Below, one piece after another: positions 7,804 through 16,695 of a stretch of 64,000 nt of DNA. Location: positions 1 to 64,000 of the forward strand of contig NZ_JAPYZV010000003.1 in assembly GCF_027812955.1 (NCBI RefSeq), in the 5' to 3' direction. Both the position numbers and the translations under genes were made by a program. The notes beneath the pieces were generated by a model. That model searched no databases. It worked only from the letters and a program-made list of their open reading frames with translations, and was not told the DNA's origin. Source of the stretch: Pedococcus sp. 5OH_020 (lineage in GTDB: Bacteria; Actinomycetota; Actinomycetes; Actinomycetales; Dermatophilaceae). Each line of letters opens with the position of its first letter. The first letter of the stretch is position 1.

Positions 7804-9168
7804 ATGAGCAACATCGGAACAGTACGCGGCAAGTCGCGCACGCGACTTGTCATGGCGTCGGCGGTCGCGCTCAGCGCCGCCATGGCCGCCGCCGGGTGTA
7901 GCAGCAAGGAGGACGTGGGTGCCAAAACGGCCGACTGTCCCCAAGGCGTCACCACCCTCAAGGTGCTGCGCGCCGAGCACCAGGTGCCGAACGACCAGCA
8001 ACTCGACGACTACTCCAAGTCGGTCAAGGGCTGCGTGAAGTTCAGCGTCCAGGACATCCCCTTCGGCCAGCTGGCCGACAAGATCAGCGTCCTGGCGCCC
8101 ACCAACAACTCCCCGGACATCGTCGGATACGACAGCCCGAACACGGCCGACTACGCGTCGAAGGGTGTGCTCCTGCCACTGGACTCGTATCTGCCGAGCG
8201 GGTGGAAGCACGACGTCCTTCCCGCCACGCTGAAAGAGCAGTCATTCAAGGACAAGGTGTACTCCCTGGGCGTCCAGCAGGACGTCCTCACCATGTACTT
8301 CAACAAGACACTCACCGATGCGGCCGGGATCAGGGTGCCGACCAGCATCGACCAGGCGTGGACGTGGCAGCAGGCGCACGAGGCGATGCTCAAGTGTCAG
8401 AAGGGCACCCCGGGCAACCCCTCCATCTACGGGCTGGCTCCGACGCAGCTCGGTGACGGGACGCCAGGGACCGTGTATGGCGACCTGGTGATGATCCGCA
8501 GCGCCGGTGACCCCAAGGCTGACCCGAACTCCTCGGCCTACAAGACGTTCTACGCGATCTCGCCCGACGGAAAAAACGTGGACGGGTGGCTGAACACGCC
8601 AGAGGCGGTCCAGGCAGGCAAGTTCTACCAGTCCCTCTTCAACGGCAAGACCGCCGTATCGTCCAAGACCGGTCGACCCAACGCGTTCATCGACGGCAAG
8701 GCGTGCTTCGACATCTTCGTCGGCGAGCAGGCGCTGAACCTGAAGAAGGCCAACGTCTCGTTCAAGTGGGGCAACGCGCCCATGCCGTACATCAAGACCC
8801 CGATCGTCCAGACGGGCGCCTTGACGGTGGGGGTCATGGCCAAGACCAAGCACCGGGATGCTGCCGCCAAGTTCGTCGTGGGTATCTCCACCCCCCCGCA
8901 GGTCGCCAAGTACAACGAGTCCGCCATCCGGATGCCCACGCTGCAGTCGGTGTACGACTCGCTGCCGAGGTTCCATGAAGCCCCGTTCGACATGGAGTAC
9001 GACGAGCTGCTCAAGTGGGGCCAGCCACGACCCCTCACGACCGCCTTCAGCCAGTACAGCAACATCGTCTCCAAGGCACTGAAGGACATCGCCTACGGCT
9101 CGGACCCGAAGTCTCGCCTGGACCAGGCCGTCAGCCAGCTCCAGCCCATCGTGACCAACGCGAAGTAG
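7804..9168 (+). CDS. ABC importer substrate-binding lipoprotein (family 1)
   Basis: Predicted extracytoplasmic solute-binding protein of a carbohydrate-type (CUT1) ABC importer, 454 residues. The N-terminus has basic residues, a hydrophobic stretch (about 15-30) and a lipobox ending at Cys32 (AAAGC), so it should be lipid-anchored outside the membrane. The rest is a typical type-1 solute-binding fold with central VYSLGVQQDVLTMYFNK and later FIDGKACFDIF segments. RBS AAGGAG precedes ATG 7804. Permease genes follow at once. The system belongs to the sugar or glycerol-phosphate binding-protein class, not the BmpA class usual for nucleosides, although all its neighbours act on nucleosides. Confidence 0.92.
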   Translation: MSNIGTVRGKSRTRLVMASAVALSAAMAAAGCSSKEDVGAKTADCPQGVTTLKVLRAEHQVPNDQQLDDYSKSVKGCVKFSVQDIPFGQLADKISVLAPTNNSPDIVGYDSPNTADYASKGVLLPLDSYLPSGWKHDVLPATLKEQSFKDKVYSLGVQQDVLTMYFNKTLTDAAGIRVPTSIDQAWTWQQAHEAMLKCQKGTPGNPSIYGLAPTQLGDGTPGTVYGDLVMIRSAGDPKADPNSSAYKTFYAISPDGKNVDGWLNTPEAVQAGKFYQSLFNGKTAVSSKTGRPNAFIDGKACFDIFVGEQALNLKKANVSFKWGNAPMPYIKTPIVQTGALTVGVMAKTKHRDAAAKFVVGISTPPQVAKYNESAIRMPTLQSVYDSLPRFHEAPFDMEYDELLKWGQPRPLTTAFSQYSNIVSKALKDIAYGSDPKSRLDQAVSQLQPIVTNAK

Positions 9169-9184
9169 AGGCAAAGGACCGACG

Positions 9185-10120
9185 ATGTCAACCAAAGCGG
9201 AACCCGTGCCGGGGCGGCGCGCCAAGCGCTTCGCCCCGGCGGGGGGAGGCCGCGCGCGACAGGATCTCCTGGCGGCGGCGGCCTTCCTCGGACCGTTCAT
9301 CATCCTCGCCCTGATCTTCCAGTACGGCCCGCTGCTGCTCATGGTCAAGGACAGCTTCTACGACTACACCCTGATCACGCCGGACCTGAAGACGTTCGTG
9401 GGCTTCGACAACTTCGTTCGCATCTTCACCGACCAGGGAACCGTGAAGTCGCTGATCATCACGCTGCTGCTGTCGGTGGGTGTGGTCATCCTGACGATTC
9501 CGCTGGCCTTCCTCTTGGCCATGTTCCTGAACGGCAAGTTGCCAGCTCGCGGGTTCGTGCGGACCATGGTCTTCCTTCCCGTGATCACCTCCTCTGTGGT
9601 CGTCGCGACGCTGTGGACGTTCCTGCTCAACGCCAACGGGCTGATCAACTCCGCCTTGGGCTCCGTGGGCATCTCGCAGCAGCCGTTCCTCACCAGCGGC
9701 ACGCAGGCGTTGCCAGCCATCATCGTGCTGACCGTGTGGCAACAGCTCGGGATGGCCACGGTGCTCTACCTCGGCGGCCTGCAGTCCCTGCCATCAGAGT
9801 TGATGGAGGCCGCCACCATCGACGGCGCCAGTCCTCGACAGCGGTTCCGCTACATCACCATCCCGCTGATGTCGCGAACCACCGTGCTGGTCGTCGTGGT
9901 CATCACGGTCTTCGCACTGCAGTCCTTCGCACCCGCCTACATCATGACCGGCGGCGCCCCCAACGGAACCACCAACACGTTGGTGTACCTGATCTACCAG
10001 ACCGCCTTCACCCTCCAGCAGCCCGGATACGCATCGGCGATCTCCCTGCTGCTACTGGTCATCGCATTGGCCATCAGCTTGGTGCAGATGCGACTGCTCC
10101 GCACCCGATGGGACTACTGA
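9185..10120 (+). CDS. ABC importer permease 1 (MalF/UgpA type)
   Basis: Inner-membrane permease of the CUT1 importer, 311 residues with about six hydrophobic segments between residues 25 and 305. The EAA loop that contacts the ATPase is visible as MEAATIDGASPRQRFRYITI. A short basic N-terminus precedes the first segment. It starts 17 bases after the binding-protein gene and ends 2 bases before the second permease, so the three are one operon. It should form a heterodimer with the next product. No ATP-binding subunit is encoded nearby, so a shared MsmK-type ATPase elsewhere is expected. Confidence 0.92.
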   Translation: MSTKAEPVPGRRAKRFAPAGGGRARQDLLAAAAFLGPFIILALIFQYGPLLLMVKDSFYDYTLITPDLKTFVGFDNFVRIFTDQGTVKSLIITLLLSVGVVILTIPLAFLLAMFLNGKLPARGFVRTMVFLPVITSSVVVATLWTFLLNANGLINSALGSVGISQQPFLTSGTQALPAIIVLTVWQQLGMATVLYLGGLQSLPSELMEAATIDGASPRQRFRYITIPLMSRTTVLVVVVITVFALQSFAPAYIMTGGAPNGTTNTLVYLIYQTAFTLQQPGYASAISLLLLVIALAISLVQMRLLRTRWDY

Positions 10121-10121
10121 C

Positions 10122-11039
10122 ATGACTGTCTCGACGGCACGACCCTCTTCGGCGCAGACCTCAACCGGTGCGCCCCTACCAGCCGGAGCGCCGCAACGGC
10201 GGGTGCGGCAAGTCGGACGCATCCTGACCACGCTGCTGATCCTCGCGGTCATCGTCGCTGCGTTCCTGGGACCGTACGTGTGGATGTTCGCATCCGGGCT
10301 CAAGACCCAGGCCAGCATCTTCACGGACGTGGTTCCCATCAGCTGGAGGACGTTCATCCCCGTCCACGCGACCATCGACAACGTCACGGAGCTCTTCGCA
10401 GACCGAGGGATAGGCCGTGCGCTGCTCAACTCCGCCCTCGTGGCCGTTGGCCAAGTGCTCGGCGCCCTCGCCGTGTGCTGCCCGGCGGCCTACGCGCTGA
10501 CGCGAATCAAGTTCCCCGGCCGGAACGTGATCTTCGCCTTCATCCTGGCGACGTTCATGCTGCCGTCGGAGGCGTTGGCCGTGCCGCTGTTCCAGCTGGT
10601 CGGCACTCTGGGGCTTCAGGACACCCTTGTCGGCGTCGGCATCCCGTGGATCGCGAACGCCTTCGGGTTGTTCCTGCTCCGTCAGGCGTTCGAGGGTGTC
10701 CCGCATGAACTTGACGAGGCAGCCCGACTGGATGGGGCCGGCCACTTGCGCATCTTCTGGTCCGTCATCCTGCCCAACATCCGCGCTGACCTGGTCACGT
10801 TCGTCCTGACCATCTTCCTGTTCTCCTGGAACGGCTTCCTGTGGCCCCTGATCGCGATCCAGACACCGGAGAAGCAGCTCGTCCAGGTGGCCATCGCCCA
10901 GTCGGTGTCCCCGGGGGAGCTGCCCAACTGGGGGCTCAGCTTCGCGGGCGCATCGATCGCCACGATCCCGCTGCTCGTGCTGTTCGTCTTCCTGCAGCGA
11001 CTGCTCATCCCGGGGCTCGCCCGGTCGGGCCTCAAGTAG
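10122..11039 (+). CDS. ABC importer permease 2 (MalG/UgpE type)
   Basis: Second transmembrane subunit of the CUT1 importer, 305 residues. A proline- and alanine-rich cytoplasmic N-terminus of about 30 residues is followed by six predicted membrane segments. The EAA motif reads LDEAARLDGAGHLRIFWSVI. ATG 10122 lies one base after the stop of permease 1, implying translational coupling. The operon continues after 52 bases with the third nucleoside hydrolase, preceded by its own AAGGAG. Confidence 0.92.
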   Translation: MTVSTARPSSAQTSTGAPLPAGAPQRRVRQVGRILTTLLILAVIVAAFLGPYVWMFASGLKTQASIFTDVVPISWRTFIPVHATIDNVTELFADRGIGRALLNSALVAVGQVLGALAVCCPAAYALTRIKFPGRNVIFAFILATFMLPSEALAVPLFQLVGTLGLQDTLVGVGIPWIANAFGLFLLRQAFEGVPHELDEAARLDGAGHLRIFWSVILPNIRADLVTFVLTIFLFSWNGFLWPLIAIQTPEKQLVQVAIAQSVSPGELPNWGLSFAGASIATIPLLVLFVFLQRLLIPGLARSGLK

Positions 11040-11091
11040 CCGACCGCCATCACCGACAGCTCACCCAACACCACGAAGGAGCACCACCGAC

Positions 11092-12069
11092 ATGCCTCGC
11101 AAGATCATCCTCGACGTCGACCCGGGCCACGATGACGCCATCGCGATCGTCCTGGCCGAAGGCAACCCGGAGATCGACCTCGTCGCGATCACCAGCGTCG
11201 CCGGCAACCAGACCCTGCCCAAGGTGACCTACAACGCGATGCGTGTGGCCACTCTGGTGGGTTCGCAGGCCACCATCGCCCGCGGCGCCGAGTTCCCCTT
11301 GATGCGCAAGCAGCTGACCGACCACGACATCATCGCCGGAAGCGTGCACGGCGTCTCAGGACTGGACGGGCCCGTCCTGCCGGAGCCCAGCATGGAGCTG
11401 GATCCCCGGCACGCGGCCCAGCTGATCGTGGACGTCGTGATGGAACACGAGCCGCAGGAGATCACCCTCGTGCCGACCGGGCCACTGACCAACATCGCGT
11501 TGGCCATGCGGCTCGAGCCGAAGATCGTCGAGCGCGTTCGCGGGGTGGTGCTCATGGGCGGTGGTTACACACAAGGCAACGCCACGCCGGCCGCCGAGTT
11601 CAACATCCTCGCGGACCCGGAGGCTGCCGCGGCAGTGTTCGCTGCCGAGTGGCAGGTCACCATGGTGGGACTCGACCTGACGCACCAGGCGGTTGCCACG
11701 CCCGAGGTGAAGGAGCGCATCCGGGCCATCGGAACGCCCTTGTCGCAGACCGTGGCCGAGTGGCTTGACTTCTTCGGTGGCACCTACAGCTCGGTGTGGA
11801 AGATGCCGTACCCGCCGATCCACGACGCCTGCGCCGTTGCCCGGGTGATCAACCCCGACGTCGTCCACGTGGAGGAAGCGTTCGTCGTCGTGGAAACGCA
11901 GGGAAAGTGGACCTACGGGGAGACAGTCACCGACTTCCTCGGCGCCTTCGGCGAACCGTTCAACAACCTGGTGGCGACGAAGCTCCACTTCGAAGGCTTC
12001 TGGGACCTCATCGTCGACGCGATCACCCGGATCGGTGAGCGCCAGGCACAGCAGTCCACCAGCGCCTGA
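11092..12069 (+). CDS. Nucleoside hydrolase 3 (RihA/RihC-like)
   Basis: Third N-ribohydrolase of the cluster, 325 residues, and closest to the standard pattern. It has DVDPGHDD with Asp8, Asp10, Asp14 and Asp15, then VPTGPLTNIALAM, MGGGYTQGNATPAAEFN, LADPEAA and PIHDACAVA with the catalytic-type His. ATG 11092 follows GAAGGAG. Location directly downstream of the importer makes it the best candidate to act on the imported solute. It is more similar in motifs to hydrolase 1 than to hydrolase 2. Confidence 0.93.
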   Translation: MPRKIILDVDPGHDDAIAIVLAEGNPEIDLVAITSVAGNQTLPKVTYNAMRVATLVGSQATIARGAEFPLMRKQLTDHDIIAGSVHGVSGLDGPVLPEPSMELDPRHAAQLIVDVVMEHEPQEITLVPTGPLTNIALAMRLEPKIVERVRGVVLMGGGYTQGNATPAAEFNILADPEAAAAVFAAEWQVTMVGLDLTHQAVATPEVKERIRAIGTPLSQTVAEWLDFFGGTYSSVWKMPYPPIHDACAVARVINPDVVHVEEAFVVVETQGKWTYGETVTDFLGAFGEPFNNLVATKLHFEGFWDLIVDAITRIGERQAQQSTSA

Positions 12070-12114
12070 TCAACCAGCCGTCGGCGGAGACGCCCACAAC
12101 GAAAGGCCACCCAC

Positions 12115-12900
12115 ATGCGACTGACGGGCCGCACCGCCGTGGTTACCGGTGCAGCATCCGGAATCGGCCGCGCCATCGCCATACGGCTCGCCGCCGAGGG
12201 TGCATCCGTGGTGGTCAGTGATATCCGGACCGACCCCATCTGGGACGGGTTGAACACTGAACCCACGACCGACGTGATCGTCTCCGCTGGCGGCACCGCC
12301 ATCTTCCACAAGGCCGACGTCTCCGTCACGGACGACGTGCACTCCCTCATCCAGCGGGTCGTCCAGGAGTACGGACGCCTCGACATCATGATCAACAACG
12401 CTGGGCTCGTCGGGTCACACAACATCCTGGAGACGACCGAGGGTGAGTGGGACCGTCTCATGTCGGTCAACCTTCGCGGCCAGTTCCTGTGCTGCAAGGC
12501 AGCCATCACGCAAATGGTCACACAGGAACCGGTAGTGGAGATCCGAGGTCGGGTCATCAACGTCTCCTCCCAACAAGGCTTCATCGGCCCGCCCGACTAC
12601 TTCGCGTACGCCGTCAGCAAAGGCGGAGTCGTGCAGATGACCCGGCAGCTGTCCACCGACTACGCCCGGCACGGCATCCTGGTCAACGGCCTGGCGCCCG
12701 GCCGCATCATCACCGGAACCCATCCGGGCGAGATCGACATGACCGACCCGGTCCTGACGTACTCCCGAGCCCGGACCCCGTACCCCCGTCTGGGGCGTGC
12801 CGACGACGTCGCGGGGGCCGCCTTGTTCCTCTCGAGTGACGACTGCACCTTCATCTCCGGACACACCCTGCCGGTCGATGGCGGATGGCTGGCCTACTGA
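12115..12900 (+). CDS. Short-chain dehydrogenase/reductase 1
   Basis: NAD(P)-dependent oxidoreductase of the classical SDR family, 261 residues. The dinucleotide motif TGAASGIG is at residues 11-18, NNAG in the middle, Ser in NVSSQQG, and the catalytic YxxxK as YAVSK. The C-terminal segment FISGHTLPVDGGW is typical. Its stop overlaps the start of the next gene (TGATG), indicating translational coupling with the PuuE-like enzyme. The substrate is unknown; a sugar, polyol or hydroxy-acid intermediate is plausible. Confidence 0.88.
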   Translation: MRLTGRTAVVTGAASGIGRAIAIRLAAEGASVVVSDIRTDPIWDGLNTEPTTDVIVSAGGTAIFHKADVSVTDDVHSLIQRVVQEYGRLDIMINNAGLVGSHNILETTEGEWDRLMSVNLRGQFLCCKAAITQMVTQEPVVEIRGRVINVSSQQGFIGPPDYFAYAVSKGGVVQMTRQLSTDYARHGILVNGLAPGRIITGTHPGEIDMTDPVLTYSRARTPYPRLGRADDVAGAALFLSSDDCTFISGHTLPVDGGWLAY

Positions 12901-13871
12901 TGTCGACATCGATCAACCGACCAGCTCAGGACGTGCTCCCTGGACCGGTCCGGGACCTGGTGGGCTACGGCTCCCTCGTGCCGCAGGTCACCTGGCCGCA
13001 CCAGGCCAACGTGGCCGTCAACATCGTCGTCAACTACGAGGAGGGCTCGGAGTACTCGTACGCCATGGGTGACCGGGAGAACGACATCCTCGGCGACTCC
13101 GCCTACCGCTTTCCCCCCGAGGTGCGCGACCTGGCCCAGGAGTCCATGTACGAGTACGGAAGTCGAGTCGGTGTGTGGCGGCTGCTGAGGCTTTTCGACG
13201 AGTACGACATCCCCTGCACCTTCTTCGGTTGCGCAGTGGCGTTCGAGGCGAACCCTGTAGTGGCCCGCGTCGCCAGTGCTCGCGGCCACGACCTCGTGTC
13301 GCACGGGTGGAGATGGGAGGAGCACTGGCGCCTCAGTGAAGAGGAGGAGCGGCGGCACATCGCCTTGGCCGTGCAGTCCTTCGAACGCACTTGGGGCAAG
13401 CGACCGGTCGGCTGGTACTGTCGATATGGCCCGTCGGTCAACACCCGCCGCCTCGTGGTCGAGGAAGGTGGATTCCAGTTCGACTGCGACGCCTACAACG
13501 ACGACCTGCCCTACTTCACCGCAGTGGGCGAAACGCAGCACCTGGTCGTTCCATACTCCCAGACCTACAACGACTCGCAGGGATCGAAGAACCCGACTGA
13601 GTTTCTCGACTACATCAAGCGGGCGTTCGACGAGCTGTGGCTCGAGGGAGAGCGGGGCACGCCGAAGATGATGTCGGTCGGCCTGCATCCGCGCCTCGTT
13701 GGTCAGGCAGCGCGCGTCTCGGCGTTGCGTGAGTTCCTCGAGCACGCGCAGTCCCGGGGGAAGGTCTGGTTCGCGCGTCGCGGAGACATCGCGCAGTGGT
13801 GGCTGGCTCATCATCAGGACTTTCCACTCGTCGACGGTTCGCGGTACGGACATGCCCACCTCGACGGCTGA
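12900..13871 (+). CDS. PuuE-like polysaccharide-deacetylase-fold amidohydrolase
   Basis: Predicted C-N hydrolase of the polysaccharide deacetylase superfamily, 323 residues. Segments match the pattern of PuuE, the cofactor-independent allantoinase described in Pseudomonas: NYEEGSEYSYAMGD (about residues 45-58), SMYEYGSRVGVWRLLRLF, HGWRWEEHW, RPVGWYCRYGPSVNTRRLV and DDLPYF. It could open allantoin or another cyclic ureide. ATG 12900 overlaps the SDR stop and is favoured over a codon 15 bases upstream. The gene overlaps the start of the next gene by 20 bases. A normal metal-dependent allantoinase is encoded at 47420, so this enzyme is either redundant or acts on a different ring; the nucleoside context favours the latter. 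Confidence 0.82.
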   Translation: MSTSINRPAQDVLPGPVRDLVGYGSLVPQVTWPHQANVAVNIVVNYEEGSEYSYAMGDRENDILGDSAYRFPPEVRDLAQESMYEYGSRVGVWRLLRLFDEYDIPCTFFGCAVAFEANPVVARVASARGHDLVSHGWRWEEHWRLSEEEERRHIALAVQSFERTWGKRPVGWYCRYGPSVNTRRLVVEEGGFQFDCDAYNDDLPYFTAVGETQHLVVPYSQTYNDSQGSKNPTEFLDYIKRAFDELWLEGERGTPKMMSVGLHPRLVGQAARVSALREFLEHAQSRGKVWFARRGDIAQWWLAHHQDFPLVDGSRYGHAHLDG

Positions 13872-14979
13872 GCCCTGCGGCGTCCAGGACCTGACTCAAC
13901 GCTGGGAACGGCTCTGGACCGGCATGGAGCAGGCCGCTCTGGACGTCCTGCTGGTCCACGGGACAGGTGCCTTGGGTCAATACGGGAACCTCGTGTACGT
14001 CCTCGGCAGTCACCTACCGACCAAGGGGGCGTATGCGGTGCTGCGTCGTGGCGCGCCGCCGGTTCTCGTGGCATCGTCCGCAGTTGAGGGCCGTGCGCTG
14101 ATGCGCGCGTTCTCCTGGGACGTGCAGGTGGTGGCCCCCGTCCACTCCGGCCGGGCACAGCAGCTCGCACAGGTGGCAGAGCTCTGCGGCGGCTATGGTG
14201 CAGCCGCCTTGGCAGGACCATCACACGTGCCGCACGGTGACGCCCTGATCCTGCACATGCTGCTGGAACACACGTTGCCCGTGGTGGACCTCGTCAGCGA
14301 GGCACGTCGGGCACTGGCGCAATGGGACCAGGACCTGATGCGGGCAGAAGCGACCACCATCGAGCAGACCTTCCAGTCGCTGCCCGCGCTCGTGCGTCCC
14401 AAGGACACCGAGCGTGACCTGGCCGCCGCCATCGAGAGCCAGCTCGTGCGTCGAGGCTCACGCGTTCGGATCGTGCACGTCAGCGCTGGTCACTTCCACG
14501 GCCAGCCACCTTCGGACTCCGTCCTCAGGGCCGGGGCCATGGTCACCATCTTCATCGAGAGCGCCGGCGCCACAGGCCACTGGGTGGAGCTGGGTGTGAT
14601 CGCCCACGTCGGTACCCCCGGGCCCACGCAGCGCCACCAGACCGAGCTGCTTCAAGCCGCCCTGAGAACCTTTCCGCACCAGCTGATGCCCGGGCGTGAC
14701 ATCGCCGCCATCGTCACGGCTAGGACCCGCGTGGTGTCCGAACGCGATGCAGCAACCATCGGACTTGGCCACGGAACGGGCGTGGACGAACAACCGTGGC
14801 AGCTGGGCGGCGAGGTGGTCGGGTCGTTGCGCGCGGGGGAGGCCGTTGCCGTGCACCCCTCGCTGGAGTTCTCGGACGGCACCGCTGCTGCGGTGGCCAA
14901 CACGTTCCTCGTCGGCCCGGCGCCGGCCGAACCGCTGTCCCAGTTGCCCTTCACAACCCTGACCCTGCCGCCCCTTTAG
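13852..14979 (+). CDS. M24/creatinase-fold protein without metal ligands
   Basis: Protein of 375 residues with the two-domain layout of creatinase/prolidase (M24): an N-terminal creatinase-type domain (about 1-165) and a C-terminal pita-bread domain. The conserved second-domain motif region reads GLGHGTGVDEQPW, keeping a His. The usual metal ligands are not recognisable: the segment that normally holds two aspartates reads IFIESAGATGHWVELG, and the C-terminal Glu position lies in HPSLEFSDGTA. Creatinase itself is metal-free and hydrolyses a C-N bond, so a C-N hydrolase role fits better than a peptidase. ATG 13852, inside the end of the previous gene, is chosen because upstream in-frame codons are buried in that gene. 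Confidence 0.75.
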   Translation: MPTSTAEPCGVQDLTQRWERLWTGMEQAALDVLLVHGTGALGQYGNLVYVLGSHLPTKGAYAVLRRGAPPVLVASSAVEGRALMRAFSWDVQVVAPVHSGRAQQLAQVAELCGGYGAAALAGPSHVPHGDALILHMLLEHTLPVVDLVSEARRALAQWDQDLMRAEATTIEQTFQSLPALVRPKDTERDLAAAIESQLVRRGSRVRIVHVSAGHFHGQPPSDSVLRAGAMVTIFIESAGATGHWVELGVIAHVGTPGPTQRHQTELLQAALRTFPHQLMPGRDIAAIVTARTRVVSERDAATIGLGHGTGVDEQPWQLGGEVVGSLRAGEAVAVHPSLEFSDGTAAAVANTFLVGPAPAEPLSQLPFTTLTLPPL

Positions 14980-15003
14980 CCACTCAGTACCGAGGAAGCC
15001 ATC

Positions 15004-15771
15004 GTGAACACACGACGTACCGCCGTTGTCACCGGTGCCGCCAGCGGCATCGGTGCACAGCTCGCCATCGCCTACGCCCAAAGCGGCGTCAACGTCGTCG
15101 TGGGCACGTACCCGGCCGACCCCCACGATCCAGAGGAGGTGCTCGACCAGGTGCGGCAGGCCGGAGGCGACGCGGTCGTTCACGAGGTCGACGTCCGCGA
15201 CCCCAACCAGGTTGACCGGTTCGTCCAGCGGGCGGTCGACCAATGGGGTCGCCTCGACTTCGTCGTGGCCAACGCCGGCGTGGTTCGGCTGCATCCGCTG
15301 GCGGACCTGACGGACGACGCTTGGGACGACCTGATGTCGGTGGACCTCACCGGCGTGATGCGGGTGTTCCGCAGCGGTGTGATGCGCATCAGCGGGCACG
15401 GGGCGCTCGTTGCGGTGTCCTCCATCTCCGGCGGGGTCTACGGATGGCCGAACCACGCGCACTACACGGCGGCAAAGGCCGGTGTGCTCGGGCTGTGCAG
15501 AGCCCTGGCGGTCGAGTTGGCCCCGCGCGGCATTCGCGTCAACTCCGTCATCCCCGGAGTGATCGACACGGCGCAAACCCAGGACTCAGTGAACTCCTTC
15601 GGCCGGTCCGGCCTCGACCAGGCTGGAGCGAGGATTCCGCTCGGACGGGTCGGCCGACCCGAAGAGGTTGCCCGCACCATCCGCTTCCTCACCAGTGACG
15701 ACGCGTCCTACATCACCGGCCAGCAGATCGTCGTCGACGGCGGCCTGACCGTCTTCATGCCCATCTCATGA
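15004..15771 (+). CDS. Short-chain dehydrogenase/reductase 2
   Basis: Second classical SDR, 255 residues. It has TGAASGIG at residues 10-17, ANAG, catalytic Ser in VAVSSISG and YTAAK as the YxxxK motif, ending with [15 protein letters not shown] 15004 is preceded by GAGGAAGCC. The stop overlaps the ribokinase start by 4 bases (ATGA). Sequence is clearly different from SDR 1, so two separate oxidation or reduction steps are likely. The substrate is not evident. Confidence 0.88.
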   Translation: MNTRRTAVVTGAASGIGAQLAIAYAQSGVNVVVGTYPADPHDPEEVLDQVRQAGGDAVVHEVDVRDPNQVDRFVQRAVDQWGRLDFVVANAGVVRLHPLADLTDDAWDDLMSVDLTGVMRVFRSGVMRISGHGALVAVSSISGGVYGWPNHAHYTAAKAGVLGLCRALAVELAPRGIRVNSVIPGVIDTAQTQDSVNSFGRSGLDQAGARIPLGRVGRPEEVARTIRFLTSDDASYITGQQIVVDGGLTVFMPIS

Positions 15772-16679
15772 GCAGCGTCATTGTCTTCGGGTCGATCAAT
15801 GCGGACATGGTGGTCCGTGTGCCCGTGACCCCGCGCCCCGGGGAGACGTTGATGGGCCGCGACGTCAGCTACGTGTCAGGCGGCAAGGGCGCCAACCAGG
15901 CGGTCGCGGCCGCGCGCATGGGGGCAGCCGTCGCCATGATCGGCGCCGTTGGTAGCGACGACAACGGTCAGCGCCAAATCGACAACCTGGCGGCCAACGG
16001 CGTCGACGTCTCCATGGTGACCCAGGAATGCCCCTCCACGGGCCTCGCAGTGGTGACGGTCACCGACGTCGGCGAGAACTCGATCGTCGTCGTGCCCGGC
16101 GCCAACCACGCGGTAGGCACCAAGCATGTCTCCGCCATGGCCGAGAAGGTGCGACGAGGTGACCTGGTCGTGACCCAGCTCGAGCTGCCGCAGCCAGTCG
16201 TGGCCGACGCCCTGCGGGCGGCGCAGGCAAGGGGTGCCCGCACCGTCCTCAACGCAGCGCCCATGGGGGACCTGTCCGACCTTCTGGACGCGGTCGACGT
16301 CCTGGTTGTCAACGAGACCGAGGCGCAGTCTCTTGGCCACCAGAGGCAGCTGCGCCCAGACGAGCCAGCGTCCATGGCGGAGCAGCTGGCCCAGGAGCTC
16401 GCCGTGATCATCGTCATGACCCTCGGGGCCGAGGGCGCCGTCATCGCCCATCCTGGCGGGCGACGGTGGCGGGTGCCCGGGGACAACGTCGTGGCTGTCG
16501 ACACAACGGGTGCCGGTGACACGTTCGTGGGGGCACTGTGCGCAGCGCTGGCCGCGGGCCGCGACGAGACCAGTGCTCTCGAGCAGGCCAACCATGCCGC
16601 CGCACTCGCGTGCACGGCTGCGGGCGCCCAGTCGGCCATGCCCCGCCTCGCAGACGTCACCCCACCCCACGCCCCCTAG
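15768..16679 (+). CDS. rbsK: Ribokinase
   Basis: Predicted PfkB-family ribokinase, which phosphorylates ribose to ribose 5-phosphate for the pentose phosphate pathway. Length is 303 residues. Visible motifs are [11 protein letters not shown] near the N-terminus, the substrate signature [16 protein letters not shown] (about residues 41-56), NAAP, and the catalytic and anion-hole motif [13 protein letters not shown]. It is the clearest functional link in the operon: ribose freed by the nucleoside hydrolases needs this step. Other PfkB sugar kinases cannot be fully excluded. Confidence 0.9.
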   Translation: MSSVIVFGSINADMVVRVPVTPRPGETLMGRDVSYVSGGKGANQAVAAARMGAAVAMIGAVGSDDNGQRQIDNLAANGVDVSMVTQECPSTGLAVVTVTDVGENSIVVVPGANHAVGTKHVSAMAEKVRRGDLVVTQLELPQPVVADALRAAQARGARTVLNAAPMGDLSDLLDAVDVLVVNETEAQSLGHQRQLRPDEPASMAEQLAQELAVIIVMTLGAEGAVIAHPGGRRWRVPGDNVVAVDTTGAGDTFVGALCAALAAGRDETSALEQANHAAALACTAAGAQSAMPRLADVTPPHAP

Positions 16680-16695
16680 ACGGAAAGGCCGAACC

